From Craterostigma plantagineum (lineage: Eukaryota > Streptophyta > Magnoliopsida > Lamiales > Linderniaceae), in assembly GCA_027422505.1 (NCBI GenBank), contig JAPQWV010001093.1, forward strand, positions 62,001 to 126,000: 64,000 bases of DNA, read 5' to 3'. The notes beneath the pieces were generated by a model, which saw nothing but the letters and a program-made list of their open reading frames with translations, was not told the DNA's origin and made no database searches. The translations under genes were made by a program, and so were the position numbers. Shown here in pieces: positions 1-11,635 of the stretch (its first letter is position 1; each line of letters begins with the position of its first letter).

Positions 1-580
1 GGACAAGGCATGGGTGGCAGTTGCGGCAGGGAACACTACCTGCCTACTCTGTGACGAGCAAACTGTGGAGACAACGCAACACCTATTCTTTGATTGCTCC
101 TTCTCTAGGGCTTGCCTTCGATTACTTTGTGCCCACATGCGGGTCGGCTGGCCATATGCCAACTGGCTAGAGGCGATTCGATGGGCGGCTAGGAGATGGA
201 GGGGACGACACTTAGCTTTGATGGGCCCACGGCATGCTATAGCCTCGTTGATTTACCATATCTGATTCGAGCGCAATCGGAGGTGGCACGAGGGAAGACG
301 ACGTACACCTGCCCTTATCGTTTCCGACGTTGAGACTTTACTTGGTGTGCGCCTCTCCACCCTGTCGCACAAGTACGAGCTTCAGTTGCGAGCTATGCGT
401 CAAGTTTGGCGCATCGCTTGGTAGGCCTTAGTTTGGGATTGGGATTGGTTTGTGTTTTTCTTTTTCTTCGTTGTGAGCTGGTAGCATGTTACCGGTTGGA
501 GTGTGCATCTGTACGTCTTACATGTACATTATTTCTCTCTTGTGCTATTTTAGTGACTTTCACTCAAAAAAAGAAAAGAA
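1..580 (+). mobile_element. 3' end of an L1-type LINE (truncated by window edge)
   Basis: The frame from position 2 to about 420 encodes the zinc-binding domain that closes plant LINE ORF2 (zf-RVT type): a C-x2-C pair (CLLCD) followed by HLFFDC and the W-rich stretch leading to IASLIYH. It is closely similar to the minus-strand LINE copies at 7.9-8.4 kb and 47.3-47.9 kb. An in-frame TGA after IASLIYHI (about 263-265) breaks the frame, and related residues continue to about 420. The 3' UTR ends in TTTTAGTGAC...CTC followed by an A-rich run at about 568-580, which I take as the tail. The endonuclease and reverse transcriptase would lie upstream of the window. Confidence 0.8.
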
Positions 581-2282
581 AGGTCTTCGACTGCTATGAA
601 CATTCAAAAACCCAGTTAGTCGAAAATCAAAATTTTGAACATTTAAAAGAACAGACTATCGAAAAACCATACTAACACGTGTAGAAACACGAAACTCACT
701 TAAATTCAGATATTAAGCCAGATAATCACGTAGATGAGCCTAAACACTATGAACTAGCAATCATTTTTCAAAGCAGATAACACGAATAAAAAACGATCAA
801 ATATCAGGCGAAAACTTCAAAATAAAGATGCAAACAACGATTAATCAAATACAGACATCGAATAGATGTCGGTTCTACCTTAAAAATACGATTTTATGTT
901 GAGAAATAAAGTTTTAGAAAAGATTAGAGAGTTGTCTTTTTGAAAAAGTTCTTCGAGCGAGAACTCAAAATCGACACTGTAAATATTACGACTGAGGGTT
1001 TCGCGTGAGAAAACGTTTATCCCTCGTTAGCTGAAAGCAAGAACCGGAAGAAGGGCACCAAAAGTTCGTTTTCGACTACAAAAAAGCGATTTAATCTAAA
1101 TGGGCTGACAAGACATTATGGACTTCGATACTAGACAGGCCCATTGGAATTTTCGCTCGAGAAACTGGGTTCAAAAATTACATTTGGACCAAATGTTTTT
1201 CGATGGTTAGTTTCCTAAAATATCAAATTGACCCTGAATACATGTTAAATCACATTACTGCTCCTCTTAAGATGTAGAATAAATGCAGTTAACTCCTTGA
1301 ATATCAGAATTGTAATGTCTGGCTCCTTGGATGGATTTCAAAAAATCTGTACTACTTAGAGAAAAACGTTAGAAATATTAGAGTTAATCAGCACATATTT
1401 TAACCATTCTCCCCCAGAATTTTATAATATAACCAACTCCAGGTTTTGAAGATTTGTGACGTCCGACTCCTTAGTTGTGCTTTAAAATTTTTCTGAAACA
1501 CTTAGAGAAAAAATCAAAAAATTTGGAGCTAATAGCATATATTCATATATGCTCCCCCTTAAATCGTGCCCATAAATTTTAACGCAATTCTAGCAAATAT
1601 ATACAAAATTATTGCTAAAAGCATACAAATGAAATCAATTCAAGTCACGAGCATATAATACGCAATTAATCAATTCCGCCTAGATACATGGTCCCCTAAA
1701 CATATATGGGCAATTTTGCTTAAGTATATGTGCAAACCAAAATATTCGCACTTAATCAATTCAGTGCATATGCAAAACAAAAATTGCATGTCAAAATGTG
1801 CAAAATTATATTAAAAATAATGTAATAAAATAAGAGAAAAAAATTTCAAAAGGAGAAAGTTTCTTATTTTATAATTTTATATGTATATATATACATATTT
1901 ATTTTTCTTTATGTATATACTAATGTTACTAATAATATGTGGTCAGATTAATTTGGTTTGATCAATATCACGCATAAAATTTCACGAGACATGTAGAAAG
2001 ATAAAATGCTGTCATGTCATGTCGTCAAACTAAAGTCCTAAGTTCATAGAGTGATCCATTTCGACAACTCTAACTAGGTTCACTCTGACGCTCAATTATT
2101 TTATCATGGGATTGTATTTATATATCACTCAAGTCAACACATGCAAAATTTTATCAATTTACCTGTAATCGAGGCGATTTTAGTCATTTCACCGAGCGAG
2201 AGACCGTCGATTTGAAATCTAAGGGACTTTCAATGATTTTAATTTGGGCTTTGACTTGAAAGGGAAGGATATTTGAGAATTC
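581..2282. other. AT-rich DNA without recognisable genes
   Basis: No reading frame here resembles a known protein. The stretch is AT-rich with many short poly-A and poly-T runs and stops in all frames. A minus-strand purine-rich run (plus-strand TGCTCCCCCTT near 1550-1560) could be the polypurine tract of a decayed LTR element, possibly the 3' side of the minus-strand copia at 3.6-13.9 kb. I could not find a matching LTR end, so this stays a guess. Confidence 0.4.
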
Positions 2283-3642
2283 TTGGCTAAAGATCTTCTT
2301 CCTTTTTCTTCGTCGTCCTTTTCACCGGCATTTTTAGTTTTGATTTTTCGCTTTCATCCTTTAATATTTTACTCTTTTCTACACTTGCTCAAGCTGAAAC
2401 TCCTCTACGAGGCTGAGAGATTATCAAAGGTGAAGTTCTTATTTTTGGTTCTCGGGCCGATACCGTGCTCCTCTTCTGTTAATCCCCAGAGAGATTTCAA
2501 GGATATCGATTTGGAGAAGTTCACAGTTGTGGAATTCGAACCCAAGGCCGTGCTCTTCTCATTCCTCGAAGTAAAACCGGATGTCATTGGAGAAGTTCAT
2601 TTCATGGTGCTCCTCTTTCCAGCCGTTCTGACTAGTGTACGAGATTATCAAAGGAGAAGTTCACAGCAAGATCCATGCCCTCTTCTTATGATTTCTGAGC
2701 AATTTCAATAATTGGGAGGGCAGGTTCTTTTGCACTTTTCTTTTGCGCGTTGAGCATTCCTCGAGTGCGTTTACCACCTCCTTTCGTCAACCTCTTGTTT
2801 GTCATTTTTTCTCCCCGGCTTGCCTTTTAGTCAGCAGGGAATGATTCTGCTTCTCCTTACTTCCCGGAGCAAGGGTTAGACTGAGATGGCCTCTCTTTCG
2901 ACGGATCGATCCGAACTTCCCCACTTCAACACTCGCAGGAAAGAAAAAAAAGACCTGAATCCTACTGAAGCTGCTAACAGAGACTGAGCAGATATTGACC
3001 TGAACCGCTTCTTCGCCTTCACTCTTCTTTGCTTCTCCTGTCCATTTCTTTTATTCATTCCTTCTCTCGTTTGAGCATCCTTTCAAAAACGATGGAATTA
3101 GGTTGAAGGCTTGAGCGGGTTTCAAACGAAGAAAAGAGATTCGGAAAAGGCTCGAAATGGATAACTAGAGGTGAAATTTTTCTATTTGACCAAGTGAGGA
3201 AATTCCTAAGTGCCCTAATCATTTTTCCTAACAATCTAACGCAAGGCGAGTATGAGGCCAAGAAATACAAGTTAAGACAAGCATTTGATGTGTGACTCGC
3301 TCAAGGATAAATCTATAAAAATAAAAGGCTCAAGTTCTCACATATATAAAGTGGCTTTGTGTCTAGTGGAGCAAACTAGTGACCTTTAGACATAAGAATG
3401 CGCCTAGACAAACAAAATAAAGGAAAAGTCAATCAAGTATCATGCAGAAATTACTTGTGATTACACCAAAGCATCATATAGATATCATATAGTATACGTA
3501 TATTTAAAATATTCTTGAATTTTTTTATTGTTTTAGTTATTAATAGAAGTAGAAAGAGAATGTTCAGATAGGATTTAGCAAGTAAATGCAGAAAATACAC
3601 AGAAAATAGCATGTGAGCACATAGGATCAGGTAAAGCACATA
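2283..3642. other. Unassigned spacer with Lys/Arg-rich broken minus-strand frames
   Basis: Short open frames exist on both strands but none is recognisable. Read on the minus strand from about 3270 down to 2290, the translation is rich in Lys, Arg, Ser and Glu and broken by many stops. It lies directly downstream of the copia RNase H region at 3643, where some plant copia elements carry a third, envelope-like frame, so a decayed third frame is conceivable. From about 3270 to 3642 the DNA is AT-rich with nothing identifiable. Confidence 0.3.
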
Positions 3643-4227
3643 TCATGGGAGATTTAACATGCTTAATTTACCAACAAGGAATTGGAATCGGCTTTCATCC
3701 AATGCCTTGGTGTAAATGTCGGCCACTTGACACTCCGTGTTCACAAAGTACATGTGTATCGTGCCTTTTTCTACACGATCCTTAATAAAATAATATCTAA
3801 TGTCTATGTGTTTTGTGCGTGAGTGGTGGACAGGGTTGCACGTAATGTCTATAGCACTTTGACTATCGCTACAAATGACTATATTATTTAAATTGTACCC
3901 ATAGTCATGAAGTTGAGTCTTCATCTGAAGCATTTACGAACAACAACTGGTAGCCGCAACATATTCTGCCTCAGCCGTCGATGCAGAGACGCAGTTCTGC
4001 TTTATGGATGACCTGCAGACTAGCTTTTCGCCTAAGAATGGAGGGCCGCCTGACGTGCTTTTTCTATCCATTCGACAACCTGCATAATCCACGTAAGTAT
4101 AGCTTAATTTGAAATTCATACCTTTAGGATACCATAGTCCTAAGGTAGAGGTGCCCTTGAGGTGGCACAGCATTCTCTTGACCGCAAGCATGTGGGATTC
4201 CTTTGGGTCGGCTTGGAACGGGCACAT
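3643..4227 (-). pseudogene. Copia 1 RNase H domain and end of reverse transcriptase
   Basis: Two consecutive open stretches lie in one frame, separated by a TAA at 3934-3936. The first holds the end of the polymerase (KRMLCHLKGT) and the RNase H start, with DYAGCRMDRKSTSG matching the usual TDxDxAGxxxDRKSTSG and AEAEYVAA near its end. The second holds CSDSQSAIDI, HSRTKHIDIRYYFIKD and the closing QVADIYTKAL. These are the standard landmarks of copia RNase H. In the first motif the catalytic Asp has neighbours changed (VDYAGC rather than SDADWAGC), and the internal stop shows that this copy is not functional. Confidence 0.85.
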
Positions 4228-4398
4228 AAGCAGGTGGCAAACATGATGTCCAGCCGACTCAATGTGAGGTAGAGAAGAGATCAGATGATGCTTCGTAGAG
4301 TGTGATGTCGACTGCTTTTCCTGAAGGATCGTCGTCCAACTTACAGCTCGTTGCCATGGGAGTGCTAATAGGCTTACTCTGATCTTGATGAAATTTTT

Positions 4399-5100
4399 TC
4401 ATATAGCCTTTATGTAGTTCGTCTGACTTATGGAAAGTCCATCTTCGAGCTGCCTGACCTGAAGTAGAAGAACTGCATCTCTCCCTTGTAGCTCATTTCG
4501 AACATAGTCTTCATCAAATCTCCAAATTTCCAGCACATCCGGGGATCTGTAGATCCGAAGATGATGTCTTCGATGTAGACTTGGAAGACCATCAGATCCT
4601 TTCCTTACCATTTTAATGAAGATGGTCGTATCGATGGTTCCTCGAATGAATCCTGATTGCACGAGGAGTTCGCTCAAGACGTCATTCCAAGCACGTGGAG
4701 CTTGTTTCAGTTCGTAAAGAGCTTTGTCCAATTGAGCTCCTTATTGACGAACCCTTCTGGCTGAGCGACATAAACTTTTTCCTTTAACACGCCGTTGGGA
4801 AATTTGTTTGTAACATCCATTGGGTAGACTTTGAAGTCCTTGTGAGCCGCGTAAGCCAAAAATAGAGGAGCGTACATCTCATATATGCCATTCTGTCGAT
4901 TGTATCCTTTAGCGTGAGTCGCGCTATGTTCATGATAACTTCTCTATCTTCTTTCTTTTTATTCTTGAATACCTATTTTGTTCCGATGATTGTTTTCCCT
5001 TTTGGTCGAGGTACTAAGGTCCACACTTGATTGCGTTCGAATTGATTCAATTCATCTTGCACGGCGATAACCCAGTTCGTATCCGTTAGTGCGTCTGCTA
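4399..5100 (-). pseudogene. Copia 1 reverse transcriptase remnants
   Basis: From about 5040 down to 4400 the minus strand gives, in shifting frames, QVWTLVPRP, KVYVAQPEGFVNKEL, KALYELKQAPRAW and then VYIEDIIFGSTDPRMC. These are ordered landmarks of a copia reverse transcriptase. At least one shift lies between TIFIK (near 4620) and the polymerase box. The box reads YIED where active enzymes have YVDD, so the first catalytic aspartate is replaced by glutamate. With the frame breaks this marks a dead copy. Confidence 0.8.
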
Positions 5101-5367
5101 CCATTTTTATCTCATTTTGGCTTAAGAAGCAACTAAACAATCGGCTCTGAGCAGATGTCCTAGTCTGTACACCACTTTAGGGATCACCAATGATCTGATC
5201 GACTTGATGCGCTCGGGTCCACTTGAGCTCATGAGGCATGGCTGAGTTTGAGGCATCAGCCATTTGTAGAGCGAGATTTCCAAAAATCTGAGGTTGTTCA
5301 TCTGGTTGAGCCAATTCCAGTTCTGCACTTGAGTTGAGCATCTCTGATGATATGTCCTAAACATCTA

Positions 5368-5886
5368 TTATAGGATTCTCAGCACTCTGTTGTGATTCTG
5401 AATGGGTGAGGTCGGGACAGTTGAAGTACCTGGTATATCGGCTTCTTGAAGTGTGGAATCCACCGTGGGTGTAGTAGTTGTGTTGTTTGACCGATATAGA
5501 TGCCCGACGAGCCAGTCGAAGTATTTTTGAGCGAGTTGCATATCTTCCTCTGACGATGGAACATATGGCGTTTCCGTCTTCAGTTGGTTTTGTGCCAACA
5601 CACCAGTAAGCACGGGTTCTGAAATGACGTATTCAGAAGCCATTTCTGTCACTTCGTGGAAAGTGACATTGTAGCTTTCCATTATTGAACGGTTCAACTT
5701 GATGTATACTATATACGCCTTTGAAGTAGAAGAATAGTCGATGAAAGTGGCTTCGGATACTTTAGGGTCGAACTTGGCTCGTTGCTCTCCATTGTTCGCC
5801 ACAAAGTACTTGCATCCGAAAACCTTGAAGAAGGATATATTGGGAATTCTCCTATTTATGATCTCGTACGGAGTATCTCGAAGCAC
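5368..5886 (-). pseudogene. Copia 1 integrase C-terminal part and linker to reverse transcriptase
   Basis: The open stretch starts within the integrase (PYEIINRRIPNISFFKVFGC, the conserved post-catalytic block) and runs through the region with the ATFIDYSSTSKAYIVY motif into a Ser/Thr-rich linker. In an intact element it would continue from the catalytic core at 6054-6901, but the LINE tail at 5929-6053 separates them. The same block lies on the plus strand at about 62480-62830 in copia 3b. Confidence 0.8.
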
Positions 5887-5913
5887 TTGTGAATTATTGT
5901 CCTGTTCTGAGTG

Positions 5914-6068
5914 AAACAGACTGTATTTTTTGGTGTAATGTCCCGTATATATATAAAATAAAGAAGTCTATACAAAATGAGCAGGAGATAATCTCCACAA
6001 CCACCAATAACAGGCTACTGGACACACGCAACAGCGCTAACTACATCACACAAAAACAGACTGTATTT
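5914..6068 (-). mobile_element. Very short LINE 3' tail inserted in copia 1, with 15-bp target duplication
   Basis: Positions 5914-5928 and 6054-6068 are the same 15-bp sequence (AAACAGACTGTATTT). Between them lies about 125 bp starting with extra Ts and GGTGTAATGTCCCG, then a TATATATATA run and CAGGCTACTGG. This is the reverse complement of a LINE 3' end: the LINE beginning at 47144 starts the same way (GGTGTAAGGTCCCG, then the TA run and the CAGGCTACTGG block). The host integrase frame resumes on both sides. This is a textbook extreme 5'-truncated LINE insertion. Confidence 0.9.
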
Positions 6069-6901
6069 ACTGCTTCAGACCAAAGGAAGTGTGGGAGACC
6101 GGAGTGGATCAGTATTAAATGCGCAACTTCCACTAGAGTTTGATTCTTCCTCTCGACTACTCCATTCTGTTGAGGTGTCGTGGCTAAAAACTTCCCACTG
6201 ATTCTAAGTTTCTGATAGAAGTCACTGAGACGCTTGTTTTATAACGCAGTGCCATTATCCGTTCTAATTACTTGGATGGTCTGCTGTAGTAGATTCTGTG
6301 TCGTATTCATGAAATTGATGATTAAGTCCCCTATCTCATCTTTAGTTCGAAGAAATTTTGTCCATGTGTAGCAAGAGTAATCGTCCACTATCACCAACAC
6401 GTAGAAACGTCCGTTGATACTCTGTGTTCGCATTGGCCCACAGAGGTCCATGTGTAATAATTCCAAGAGACATGTTGAGCCAACTAATTTGACGTGATGA
6501 GAAGCTCGCTTCATTTTTCCAAGCTGACACGCCGAACAATAGAGCTCTTGTGGTCTCAAAATTGTTGGCAAACCATTGACAAACTTCGTCGCTGAAAGTC
6601 GCCGAACAGTTTTAAGATTGAGACACTCTTTGATGCCATAAGCTGTTCTCTGAATTGTTGTCAGGGAGATGTGGCAAACAGCGGTTGAAGGCTGTATGGA
6701 CGTCAGGTTGATTGTGTAGAGATTAGATTTCATAGAACCTTGAAGAAGTTCTTGTTCCTTACTGTCCAAAATTCTGCACCAGTCATCAAGGAATCTGACT
6801 TTTCCATTCAATCGATCTTGATAATTGCTCAACAGTTCTTGATTCCCAGTCACGTGTGTGGAGCAACCTATGTCGTGGTACCACGCATAATGGATCTGCA
6901 A
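6054..6901 (-). pseudogene. Copia 1 protease end, pre-integrase zinc finger and integrase core
   Basis: On the minus strand the first recognisable block is WYHDIGCSTHVTGN, corresponding to the aspartic protease motif WYLDSGCSTHVTGN; DSG is changed to DIG. Next come the pre-integrase region, LYCSACQLGKMKRASHH, and the integrase core with HMDLCGP, VIVDDYSCYTW and RTDNGTA. After a stop near 6240 the Glu block (PQQNGVVERKN) follows in another frame. The three catalytic acidic residues of the DDE triad can still be read, but no single frame joins them. Confidence 0.85.
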
Positions 6902-7742
6902 AAATAATTCAGAGAGATTTGGGTTCCCACTTATAAGTGGGTTCTCTCGGATTAGCAGAGTTTATCTTAATTTGTTCAGATTTGGTTCCTAAGGTTTCAC
7001 TAATGGGAGTTTAGGCATCCAAGCCAATTTTGGGGAAGTTGGCTTGGATTGCACCTCTTTCGGCGACCTAGCTATTTGGCCTTTGTCTTCCTAGGTGTGT
7101 TCGGGTTGAACTTTGCAGGGAAGTTGAATTTCTACGCGAGCAAATGCATTTGTAGGTTTGATCGAGGAAACGATATTTTCATTAGATAGTCTCCTAAGGT
7201 GCTTTGAAGAATGGATCTGGTCCGGATACCTTAGGTGATAGCATGAATGAATAGAGCCATGTGCTTTCTTGATGACTGGATCTCGTTTCCTACGGGTCGT
7301 CCTAGTGGCATTTGTTTTAGAATTATTATTTGTGTTTTTAGATGAAGAGTCGTTTTCAAAATTGGTTTCTAAAGTTAATAGGTTTGTAAGGATCATGTAG
7401 AAGCAATAATTTTCAGCGAAGAGATAGCTCTTTTATTTCTACGAGTGTCTTTTGTTTTTACAGAAGCAGGAGACGAAATTTGAGGGTTGAGATTGAATGG
7501 CTCCTTAATATCTAATTCAGAGACCCTTGCCTTCGATTGCTTTTGGTTTTGTACTACGCTCCTACAGACGTTGTAGAAACGAGATTAGAAATAATATTTT
7601 TAGAAATATTATTTTCAGTCTTAGATAAGTGAATGGCGATTTTACTTCTTTCACACTTTTTAGAATGCTTGGGGAAGCGTGAGAAGGAATTTGTGAGATG
7701 GAGGAAGGTTTGAGATGTTCCATCTCCATTAAGGACATTTTC
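6902..7742 (-). pseudogene. Copia 1 gag remnant (downstream part)
   Basis: Minus-strand fragments here align by eye with the gag region of copia 3b at 60.67-61.49 kb. Examples are FEAEKKMSLMEMEHLKPSS (matching the 49.3-kb segment) and HLRRLSNENI (matching the nucleotide stretch at 61189-61210). The stretch is broken by stops. It precedes the protease block, and the shared TTTTTGCAGAT lies at the junction (near 6895-6904). No zinc knuckle could be read. Confidence 0.6.
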
Positions 7743-7763
7743 TTTTCTGCTTCAAAATTCTTT
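7743..7763. repeat. Target-site duplication, left copy (LINE)
   Basis: A 21-bp sequence beginning TTTTCTGCTTC is repeated exactly at 13584-13604 and flanks the LINE. The flanking copia 1 gag frame (KERKNFEAEKK) joins across it when the LINE is removed. Confidence 0.95.
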
Positions 7764-7908
7764 ATTTGGGAAATGGTCACTAAAGAAATAAACGAGTACA
7801 AAGGCGTGCAATGCACTGGAAAAACTGGTAACATGCTACCAGTGAACAAAGAGAGCTCCTCAACAAACACTCAAAACCAAGAACAACAAAACCACAAGTC
7901 CACAAGTC

Positions 7909-8444
7909 TCAAAACTCGCAACTACCAAGCAATCCGCCAAACTGCCGAAGGGCATAGTTCTGAAGCTGGTACTTGCTCGTAAGAGTCGTCAGTCTCAAGC
8001 AAAGAAGGGTTTCGACCTCAGCCGCAATCTGAGCCAGATTCTGCCTTTTCCCCTCGTGCCACCTCCTATTCCTCTCCGACGAAAGGTGGTAAATCAACGA
8101 CGCGAGCACATGGCGCAGTCCCATCCAAGACAAGTGTTGACCACGCCACCTTTGGGCAGCCAAGGGGACACCCTCGAACCAGTCACGTCTAGGCCACCCA
8201 AACCTCATGTGATTCCTAAGTAAGCGAAGGCAACGCCTAGAGAAAGGGCACTCGAAAAAAGATGTCGAGTCGTCTCAACAGTATGGTCATCACATAAGAG
8301 GCAAACCGCAGTCCCCGCTGAAGCAGCAATCCAAGGTTTGTCACGCGTCGTAAGGCGGTCTAGAATAGCCAACCAAAGAATAACCTCATGCCTAGGTATA
8401 GACAACGGGCCCCCAAAGAGCGTGTACCAATGGACCAGAGGCGC
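7909..8444 (-). pseudogene. LINE ORF2 C-terminal zinc-binding domain
   Basis: Reading leftward: PRHEVILWLAILDRLTTRDK, then CLLCDDHTVETTRHLF, and after a shift RFGWPRRDWFEG, RGQHLSWMGLRH, SLIYHLSSERNRRWHEG. This is the reverse-transcriptase zinc-binding domain found at the C terminus of plant LINE ORF2. The same domain appears at 14-420, 16230-16490 and 47283-47893. The frame is broken near 8210 and 8400-8445. Confidence 0.85.
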
Positions 8445-10546
8445 CTAGTGGGTCGAGATTCTACCATCCCCAGAAGCAATCCAATGAATCCTATCCTCAT
8501 CACCAGGTAGGACTTGTGGGAGGATGGGGGCAATTTCCATGTACTCAACGGTCATAGTCGCGGGCCAATGCCACCCCTCGGATGTAATGACGGCACTCGG
8601 CCATGAGTCATTTGGTAATCCCATGACCATAGGGTCCCTCGGGAAGCGCTCGGCCAACGTATTCATGAAGAGCCACGGGTCACTCCAAAGGCAAGTACGA
8701 GAACCACTCCCAATGCTAAACTCAACAAGTGGCCGGAAGTAATGGCGCAGCTTCAATAGCTTCTTCCAACTCCAGGACGCTCCGGCCGTAGACTGGATCG
8801 ACCATAGAGTAGTTTTATGCAATCTGGTTTGGAGAATCCATGTGGCCCAGATAGAATTAGCCTCACCACTCACAATGCTCCACAGTAGTCTCATCATCAG
8901 TGACTTATTATCCGTCTCAATAGACCTAATCCCGAGACCACCCTCCTCGCGTGGCAGACACACATCAGCCCAAGCGACCTTGGCACTCGAACCACGCCAG
9001 AGGAATGCCCTGAGGCACGACTCAATAGAAAGGATGATACCTTTTGGAAGTAAGTACACTCCCGCCCAATACGTGTGAAAACTAAGAAGGACAGATCTAA
9101 TTAACTGAACACGCCCCGCATAAGGGACAGATTTGTCCAAGAACCTAGCCGTCGATCAAAAGACATGAGAAGAGGGGCACAGTCAGCGATGGTCAACATT
9201 GACTAAATCAACGGAACCCCCAGGTACCGGACGTGGAGAGACCCCGGAGAGAAACCCATAATGTTTTGGATCGTCCCTTTACGTCTGTCCGCCCTTTTAG
9301 AGATGAAGAACTCGCTTTTATTGGGGTTAGCCCGCAAACCAGAGAAGCTAACGAAAGGTCGAGGCTATCCTTAAACACGCTAATCGATATGGCGTCCGCA
9401 TGTGAGAAAAGCAGCACATCATCCGCGAACATAAGCATGAACAAACTGGTGGTCTCACATCGCCAATGGTAACGAAAGCTTCCGCTGAGCCTAATACGAT
9501 ATTCGATGATGCCGTGTAGCACCTCCATGACCAAAGAGGTAGGGTGAAATTGGGCCGCCCTAGTGCAGCCCGCATCGACCACTGAAAAACCCCTCAGGCC
9601 GTCCATTAACATTGATGGAGAAGCATGTAGTGGTGAGACAAGACCGAATCCAGTCCACGAAGGTCGGGTGGAAATTAAGTGCCGTCAGAGTACTAAGTAT
9701 GAATTCCCACTCCACCATATCATAAGCTTTTGCAAGGTCAACTTTGAAAGCCACACGTTCAGGAAGCCCCACACAATTGTAACCATGGCAGATCTCCTGC
9801 GCAAGGAGGATGTTGTCCGCGATGCGTCGGCTCGGAATGAAAGCAGTTTGGGTCGAGTGTACAAGAGCTCCCAAACAGCCGCGCAACGATTAGCGATAAC
9901 CTTTGAAATGACCTTGTACAGGATATTACAACAGGAGATCGGTCTGAAGTCTTTGGCCATCCTAGGATTCTCACACTTTGGGATAAGGGCAATGAGTGTC
10001 GAATTAAGCTCCTTAAGAAGATAGCCTGTCCGGAAAAACTCCTTGATGGCATACATAACATCCGCGCCAATCGTTGGCCAAGCGCGCTTGTAAAAACAAG
10101 CCGTGAAGCAGTCGGGCCCAGGGACTTGTTATCCCCAATAGAGAAGAGTGCCGTCTCAATCTTCCTATCCGTAATCGGTTGGACCATCGCATCAGATTCA
10201 TTCATACCGAGTTTACGCGCAAGGAAGGGTGAAATATCATCCTGTCGAAGTGGGGCTGTCGCGATGGCTGCCCAAGAATATCCATGTAGAGGCGTAGCAG
10301 CTCAGCCCGTACACTTTGATCACCTTCGAAAGTCGTACCCGCCTCATTTTCAAGATAAAATATGCGATTGGTGACCCGTCGAGTGGCCACCTTCTTGAAG
10401 AAGAACGTCGTGCATTGGTCCCCATCTTTCAGCCAAGCTACCTTAGCACGTTGGCTCAACGCAGCGTGTTTCATTTCGACCGCCTTAGCATAGACAAATC
10501 TGCACCTCTTCTCAAGAACTAGCAGCTGAGAGTCCAACGGGTGCAA
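8445..10546 (-). pseudogene. LINE ORF2 reverse transcriptase region
   Basis: Landmarks on the minus strand, in several frames: KVAWLKDGDQCTTFFFKKV (pre-RT), STLIALIPKCENPRMAKDFR and PISCCNILYKVISKVIANR (RT block near 9990-9930), SRRIADNILLAQEICHGYN and KVDLAKAYDMVEWEF (with the first catalytic Asp), MFADDVLLFSHAD (near 9440, the FADD catalytic box), and VPYAGRVQLIRSVLLSFHTYW (thumb). The FADD box is intact. Frame changes near 9150-9210, 9560-9690 and 10050-10200 show that the ORF cannot be read as one piece. Confidence 0.9.
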
Positions 10547-10664
10547 CTCAATTAATTCCTGGGCCGTGTCGGGAAAACATCGTGCCTCAATAACATTACG
10601 GTTGACATTGCCTGTCTCTTCGAAGCATCTTAATAGCTTGTTTCACCTTCTTCAGCCATTTTGA

Positions 10665-11483
10665 CTATTGCAAACATAGGAACCCATCCACGGATTGATT
10701 CCAAACTTCTTCCACTGTGGAGATGAATCTGGGGTCATGAGCCAAGAAATTGTCGAATCGAAAGCTAACACCCTTTACGCCCAATGTAGAATTTGCGCTG
10801 AGTATTAGTGGAGTACGGTCAGATGTAGCACAACAATACGCCAAATCACCAAAGCGAGCAAACCAACCCGGGTTTACCAAGCATCCTATCAAGGCGACGC
10901 TAGACCCCAGACGCACCACTCTGTTGATTATACCAAGTGAAGAAAGAACCTGTTCTCGGAAGGCTAATGAGATCAGACGAGGTAAGGCACGCCATCATCT
11001 CACGGCAACCCCCACTATCCGCTCCACCCCTTGCCTCAGAGCTATCAATGATAGCGTTAAAATCTCCCAAAACAACCCACGGTTGGATTTCCCGCGATTG
11101 TGATACCGCATCCAGATCACCCCAAAGCTCGCGGCGTGCCATCTGAGAGTTGTGACCGTACACAAAGGTGACATAGAATTCCAACCGTTCCTCCAAAATA
11201 AGTACCTTACAATGAATAGTTTGGGCTGTGTGAGTCTCAATAGTAATCGTGACATAACTCGTGTCCCATCCAATACAGATTCGAGATGCAGGCCCATTTT
11301 CATACTCGTAGAACCAGCTCCAGTTCCGAATCGAGATGGCAACCACAAAAGCTTTTTGTTCAGGACTCATGTCTCAACCAGCCCAAGTAGACGCAGATTA
11401 TTCCGAACAATCAACTCCCGCACCGCCCATCTGTGGTCTAACCTATTTAGACCCCGCACGTTCCAAACAGCGACAGGGATCAT
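10665..11483 (-). pseudogene. LINE ORF2 APE-type endonuclease
   Basis: A likely ORF2 start is the ATG at 11483-11481, beginning MIPVAVWNVRGLNR with the catalytic Asn block. LGLVET follows with the catalytic Glu, then a stop near 11370. The frame resumes with SIRNWSWFYEYENG, FVYGHN, WVVLGDFNAI (catalytic Asp and Asn) and SFFTWYNQQ, ending near 10900. FRFDNFLAHDPRFISTVEEVW at about 10760-10690 is the typical link towards the reverse transcriptase. The order matches apurinic-endonuclease domains of plant L1 elements. Confidence 0.85.
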
Positions 11484-11635
11484 AAATCACCCCCTAAAAG
11501 GGCTGCTTTAGGACCCTTAGACTGAGAAATATTTTCCTCGAGATCAGCGAGGATACCAAATGAGTTGGATAGCTGGTTGGATGAACCAAGTTGATCCCCC
11601 TTACTTGTCGAGCAGACATCAGTAGGTGTACGACG

